A program made the translations under genes and the position numbers. 8,778 bases of DNA from contig CANDJX010000068.1 of assembly GCA_947385185.1 (NCBI GenBank), positions 1 through 8,778 on the forward strand. Direction: 5' to 3'. This document shows positions 6,546 through 8,778 of this stretch, piece by piece (position 1 is the first letter of the stretch; each line of letters begins with the position of its first letter). The stretch is from an uncultured Clostridia bacterium. GTDB taxonomy: Bacteria; Bacillota; Clostridia; Christensenellales; Pumilibacteraceae. The notes below the pieces were generated by a model that saw only the letters and a list, made by a program, of their open reading frames with translations, did no database searches and was not told where the DNA came from.

Positions 6546-6857
6546 ATGGCAACGAGCAAAGAATTTTTCTGTTTCGTAACGGATTGTTTGTCCGTGGCGG
6601 GCGAAGTTACGGGAATTCCGATGATGGGCGAATACGTGTTGTATTATCGCGGTAAAGTATTCGGCGGAATATACGACGGTCGGGTATTGGTGAAGCCTAC
6701 GCCCGCCGCGCGCGAAATGCTTGTCGGCGCGCCCGTAGTGATTCCTTATAAGGGCGCAAAAGAAATGCTGCAGTTGGACGTTGAGGACGCGGAACTCGCG
6801 AGTCGGCTCCTTCCCGCCATGTACGACGAACTGCCTGCGCCCAAAAAACGGAAATAA
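6546..6857 (+). CDS. TfoX N-terminal domain protein
   Basis: 103-residue protein made almost entirely of the TfoX/Sxy N-terminal domain. Marks are the early helix (FFCFVTDCLSVAGEVT), then GIPMMGEYVLYYRGKVFGGIYDGRVLVKPTPAAREML, matching the family's mFGgyglyxxgkxFalvxddxLylK pattern, and a later IPYKGAKEMLQLDVED strand-helix segment. The tail is basic (PKKRK). In Gammaproteobacteria full-length Sxy/TfoX works with CRP to turn on competence genes. Stand-alone N-terminal-domain proteins such as this are common in Clostridia and their role is not established, so competence should not be inferred. Start ATG 6546 has AGAGAGG four bases upstream, a short spacing. It follows the rpsU terminator and has no obvious terminator of its own. 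Confidence 0.82.
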   Translation: MATSKEFFCFVTDCLSVAGEVTGIPMMGEYVLYYRGKVFGGIYDGRVLVKPTPAAREMLVGAPVVIPYKGAKEMLQLDVEDAELASRLLPAMYDELPAPKKRK

Positions 6858-6897
6858 CATCGGATTTTATCTTATGACGACGTATTTTGTCGAATGC

Positions 6898-6926
6898 GTC
6901 ACATTTCGTTTCAATAGTGCTATAAT
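6898..6926 (+). promoter_or_regulatory. Promoter of the 135-residue unknown gene
   Basis: Perfect -10 TATAAT at 6921-6926 preceded by TGC (extended -10). The -35 at 17-base spacing is GTCACA (6898-6903), four of six matches to TTGACA. Expected start near 6933, giving a short leader of about 20 bases holding GGAGG. Confidence 0.75.
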
Positions 6927-6951
6927 GTCGGAAAAACACGGAGGCACTATT

Positions 6952-7359
6952 ATGAAAAAAGAAATGAGCGAAATCAAGCGGCGCGCATTGCTTGCGAAAC
7001 AGCGTATGAAAATGGGCTATTGGCAGAAAATGCAGGAAGAACGGGACAAACTTTCGGCGGAAACCGAGGACAGTTCGAAACTGACGCTTGCAAGCGATCT
7101 GAGAAAAAAAGAGTATGAAATCCGTAATAAAGTGGCGCTCGGCGACGATTTTGCGGAAAAAGACGAAAAAATGTACGTCAAAGTCAGAGATATTCTCGAT
7201 CGCGACGAAAACGTACTTAATCCCATCGGTCAGCTTATGGATCGCAAAGTCTATGAAGAAATGGACGAGGGGAACAGGCAGCGGTATATCCTCGAATTGT
7301 CCAATAAATTCCGCGAGCTTCGCGAAAGGTATTATAAAGAAAAAACCAAATACGTTTGA
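6952..7359 (+). CDS. Unknown charged, helical 135-residue protein
   Basis: I do not recognise this protein. The start is ATG 6952, with a perfect GGAGG at 6940-6944 seven bases upstream and a promoter just before it. An upstream in-frame extension to 6781 would run back through the TfoX-like gene and the promoter, so it is rejected. The 135 residues contain no cysteine, no signal peptide and no membrane segment. They are rich in Lys, Glu, Arg and Asp, and predicted helical throughout, with coiled-coil character at about 1-60. A distinctive C-terminal region runs from NPIGQLMDRKVYEEMDEG (90-107) through RYILELSNKFRELRERYYKE to about 130. One Trp (24) and several Tyr suggest a folded or oligomeric helical protein. 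It sits between the TfoX-like gene and yerC, whose -35 box overlaps its stop codon. A real gene on the strength of promoter, ribosome site and frame; function unknown. Confidence 0.85.
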   Translation: MKKEMSEIKRRALLAKQRMKMGYWQKMQEERDKLSAETEDSSKLTLASDLRKKEYEIRNKVALGDDFAEKDEKMYVKVRDILDRDENVLNPIGQLMDRKVYEEMDEGNRQRYILELSNKFRELRERYYKEKTKYV

Positions 7360-7384
7360 CTTCCTCGCTTTAGTGTGTTAAACT
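7356..7384 (+). promoter_or_regulatory. Promoter of yerC-pcrA
   Basis: -35 TTGACT at 7356-7361 overlaps the stop codon of the preceding gene. After a 17-base spacer the -10 is TAAACT (7379-7384), preceded by TGT (extended -10). Expected start near 7391. It would drive yerC and, through the overlap, pcrA. Confidence 0.7.
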
Positions 7385-7386
7385 GT

Positions 7387-7405
7387 TTCCGGAACGTTCG
7401 GAACG
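7387..7405 (+). repeat. Tandem CGGAACG repeat and palindromes between yerC promoter and ribosome site
   Basis: CGGAACG occurs at 7390-7396 and again at 7399-7405, separated by TT. The stretch also contains the perfect palindromes TTCCGGAA (7387-7394) and GAACGTTC (7392-7399). It sits across the expected transcript start and directly against the GGAG ribosome site (7405-7408), the right place for an operator. Confidence 0.5.
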
Positions 7406-7417
7406 GAGTAAACGCAT

Positions 7418-7717
7418 ATGATAAGTAAACTTAAGAACGATAATACGGACAGCTTTTACAGCGCGGTACTGAATCTGAAAAGCATCGAAGAATGTTACGA
7501 TTTTTTCGAAGATATTTGTACCGTATCCGAAATTCAGGCAATGACTCAACGTTTTTACGTTGCGCGACTTCTTGACGAGGGAAAGACTTATCAGGAAATT
7601 TCCGCCGTTACGGGCGCGTCCACCGCTACCATAAGCCGCATAAACAAATGTCTGGAATACGGCGCCGACGGATACAGAACCGCACTCGGGAGATTGAAGA
7701 AAGATGCCGGGAATTGA
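7418..7717 (+). CDS. yerC: YerC-type TrpR-superfamily DNA-binding protein
   Basis: 99-residue helical DNA-binding protein of the YerC/YecD family in the TrpR superfamily. The core from FYSAVLNLKSIEECYDFFEDICTVSEI into the AMTQRFYVARLL stretch forms the TrpR-like helical bundle. The helix-turn-helix is at about 57-80 (TYQEISAVTGASTATISRINKCLE). TrpR proper binds tryptophan; no ligand is established for YerC, so a tryptophan role should not be assumed. ATG 7418 follows GGAG at 7405-7408. Its last 14 bases overlap the start of pcrA, matching the Bacillus yerC ... pcrA neighbourhood and suggesting co-transcription. The repeat upstream of its ribosome site makes autoregulation an attractive inference. 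Confidence 0.93.
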   Translation: MISKLKNDNTDSFYSAVLNLKSIEECYDFFEDICTVSEIQAMTQRFYVARLLDEGKTYQEISAVTGASTATISRINKCLEYGADGYRTALGRLKKDAGN

Positions 7718-8778
7718 CGGATTGAACGAACGGCAACGCGCCGCGGCGCTCGATACCGATGGGGCGGTACTCGTGACTGCCGGCGCGGGGAGCGGAAAAA
7801 CAAGACTTTTGACGCACAGGATAGCGCATATCATCGAGGATCTTGGCGTGCGTCCTTATAACGTGCTTGCCATAACTTTTACGAATAAAGCGGCGGATGA
7901 AATGCGTAACAGACTTTTGGCTCTTGTCCCAGGAGCGGCTGATATATGGATCTCTACGTTTCATTCCATGTGCGCGAAGATTCTTCGCCGCAATGCTTCT
8001 CGTCTCGGTTACGCGTCGAATTTTACCATATACGCGCAGGACGAAAGCGAGCGGCTCGTGAAGCAGATCGCCAAAGATATGGGCGACGACAGCGATAATT
8101 TTCGCAAGACGGCGTTGCGTTGCATTTCGGACGCGAAAAATCTCGGTTATTCGCCCGAACGCTATGCGGAGGAGCATTCGTATATTTCCGAAATCGATAC
8201 TATAACAAACGTTTTCAAACATTACGAGGCGCGGCTCAAAAACAACAACGCGATGGATTTCGACGATTTGCTTTTGAAAACGTACGAACTTTTCGAAAAC
8301 TGTCCGGACGTTCTGGATATATATCGCAACAAGTTTATGTACATACACGTCGACGAATTTCAGGACACGAACGTTATACAGTACGGTCTTGTCAGAATGC
8401 TTGCGTCGGGTCACGGCAATATATTCGTAGTCGGCGACGAGGATCAGAGCATATACGGTTGGCGCGGCGCGGACGTTACGAATATGCAGCATTTCATCGA
8501 GGATTTCGGCGCCAAAATATACAAGCTCGAGCAGAATTACCGTTCTACCGCAAATATTCTTGCCGCAGCCAATAATCTTATTAAGAACAACGTTTCGCGT
8601 ATAGAGAAAAAACTTTGGTCCGAGCTCGGCAACGGCGAACCGATCAGGTGCTTTACCGCTTCGAGCGATACCGAAGAAGCCGATTTTGTTGTGAATACGA
8701 TAAATAAACTTTTGCGCGACGGCTACCGTCCTCACGATTTTGCCGTACTTATGCGCGTCAATGCGCTTACGCGGGTGC
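7704..8778 (+). CDS. pcrA: ATP-dependent DNA helicase PcrA/UvrD, 3'-truncated by the window edge
   Basis: Superfamily 1A 3'-5' DNA helicase acting in repair, removal of recombinase from DNA and rolling-circle replication. 358 codons are present with no stop; the family is usually about 720-750 residues, so roughly the first half is seen. Motifs in order: Q motif LNERQRAA (7-14), Walker A AGAGSGKT (26-33), motif Ia ITFTNKAADEM (57-67), motif Ib TFHS (85-88), Walker B VDEFQDTN (216-223), motif III GDEDQSIYGWRGA (244-256) and motif IV EQNYRS (276-281). The AMDFDDLL segment precedes motif II as usual. Start ATG 7704 lies inside the yerC end, with 14 bases of overlap; GGGAG is about 11 bases upstream. 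Placement after yerC favours PcrA over UvrD or Rep. Confidence 0.95.
   Translation, partial: MPGIDGLNERQRAAALDTDGAVLVTAGAGSGKTRLLTHRIAHIIEDLGVRPYNVLAITFTNKAADEMRNRLLALVPGAADIWISTFHSMCAKILRRNASRLGYASNFTIYAQDESERLVKQIAKDMGDDSDNFRKTALRCISDAKNLGYSPERYAEEHSYISEIDTITNVFKHYEARLKNNNAMDFDDLLLKTYELFENCPDVLDIYRNKFMYIHVDEFQDTNVIQYGLVRMLASGHGNIFVVGDEDQSIYGWRGADVTNMQHFIEDFGAKIYKLEQNYRSTANILAAANNLIKNNVSRIEKKLWSELGNGEPIRCFTASSDTEEADFVVNTINKLLRDGYRPHDFAVLMRVNALTRV

Noticed and set aside
6546..6857. Evidence for natural competence from a TfoX-domain gene
   Set aside because: Only the N-terminal domain is present, there are no competence genes nearby, and such stand-alone proteins have no established competence role in Clostridia.
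7626..8735. 369-codon open frame on the minus strand opposite yerC and pcrA
   Set aside because: Shadow of pcrA, whose helicase motifs fix the true frame; no family features in the antisense product.

Overview
The window reads as a chromosomal housekeeping segment of a Bacillota, probably a member of the Clostridia. The basis is gene order: dnaK, prmA, rsmE, mtaB, a HinT-type HIT gene and rpsU follow the order of the Firmicutes heat-shock/translation neighbourhood (hrcA-grpE-dnaK-dnaJ-prmA-rsmE-mtaB ... rpsU-yqeY). Further on, yerC sits directly against pcrA, as in the Bacillus yer region. Shine-Dalgarno sites are mostly clear and the promoters are sigma-A type with extended -10 elements. The genus cannot be named from the sequence; an uncultured gut-type clostridium would fit, but that is a guess.

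Positions 1-4817 (+ strand) hold the 3' part of dnaK, a strong hairpin, then a tightly packed translation-maintenance cluster: prmA (ribosomal protein L11 methyltransferase), rsmE (16S rRNA m3U1498 methyltransferase), mtaB (tRNA methylthiotransferase) and a HIT-family nucleotide hydrolase. Neighbours from prmA to the HIT gene overlap by 4 bases or are 1 base apart. Two departures from the usual layout stand out. There is no dnaJ between dnaK and prmA, and the hairpin that takes its place ends 8 bases before a prmA start codon with no visible Shine-Dalgarno site.

Positions 4843-5997 (- strand) carry a polytopic SLC13/ArsB/NhaD-type ion transporter, convergent with the HIT gene and separating it from rpsU. 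Its upstream region, 5998-6294, is AT-rich and non-coding. It holds divergent promoters for the transporter and rpsU and several inverted repeats.

Positions 6295-8778 (+ strand) hold rpsU (59 codons, GTG start) with a consensus promoter and a textbook terminator, then a TfoX N-terminal-domain protein, a 135-residue charged helical protein I do not recognise with its own promoter, yerC (TrpR-superfamily helix-turn-helix) with its own promoter, and the first half of pcrA/uvrD, which overlaps yerC by 14 bases and runs off the right edge.

I found no mobile element, CRISPR array, tRNA, rRNA, phage or defence cassette. The points most worth following are the unknown 135-residue protein, the prmA start region, the transporter/rpsU intergenic region with its repeated CCG-Nx-CGG motif, and the duplicated heptamer between the yerC promoter and its Shine-Dalgarno site. 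I see no convincing evidence for a wholly new system.
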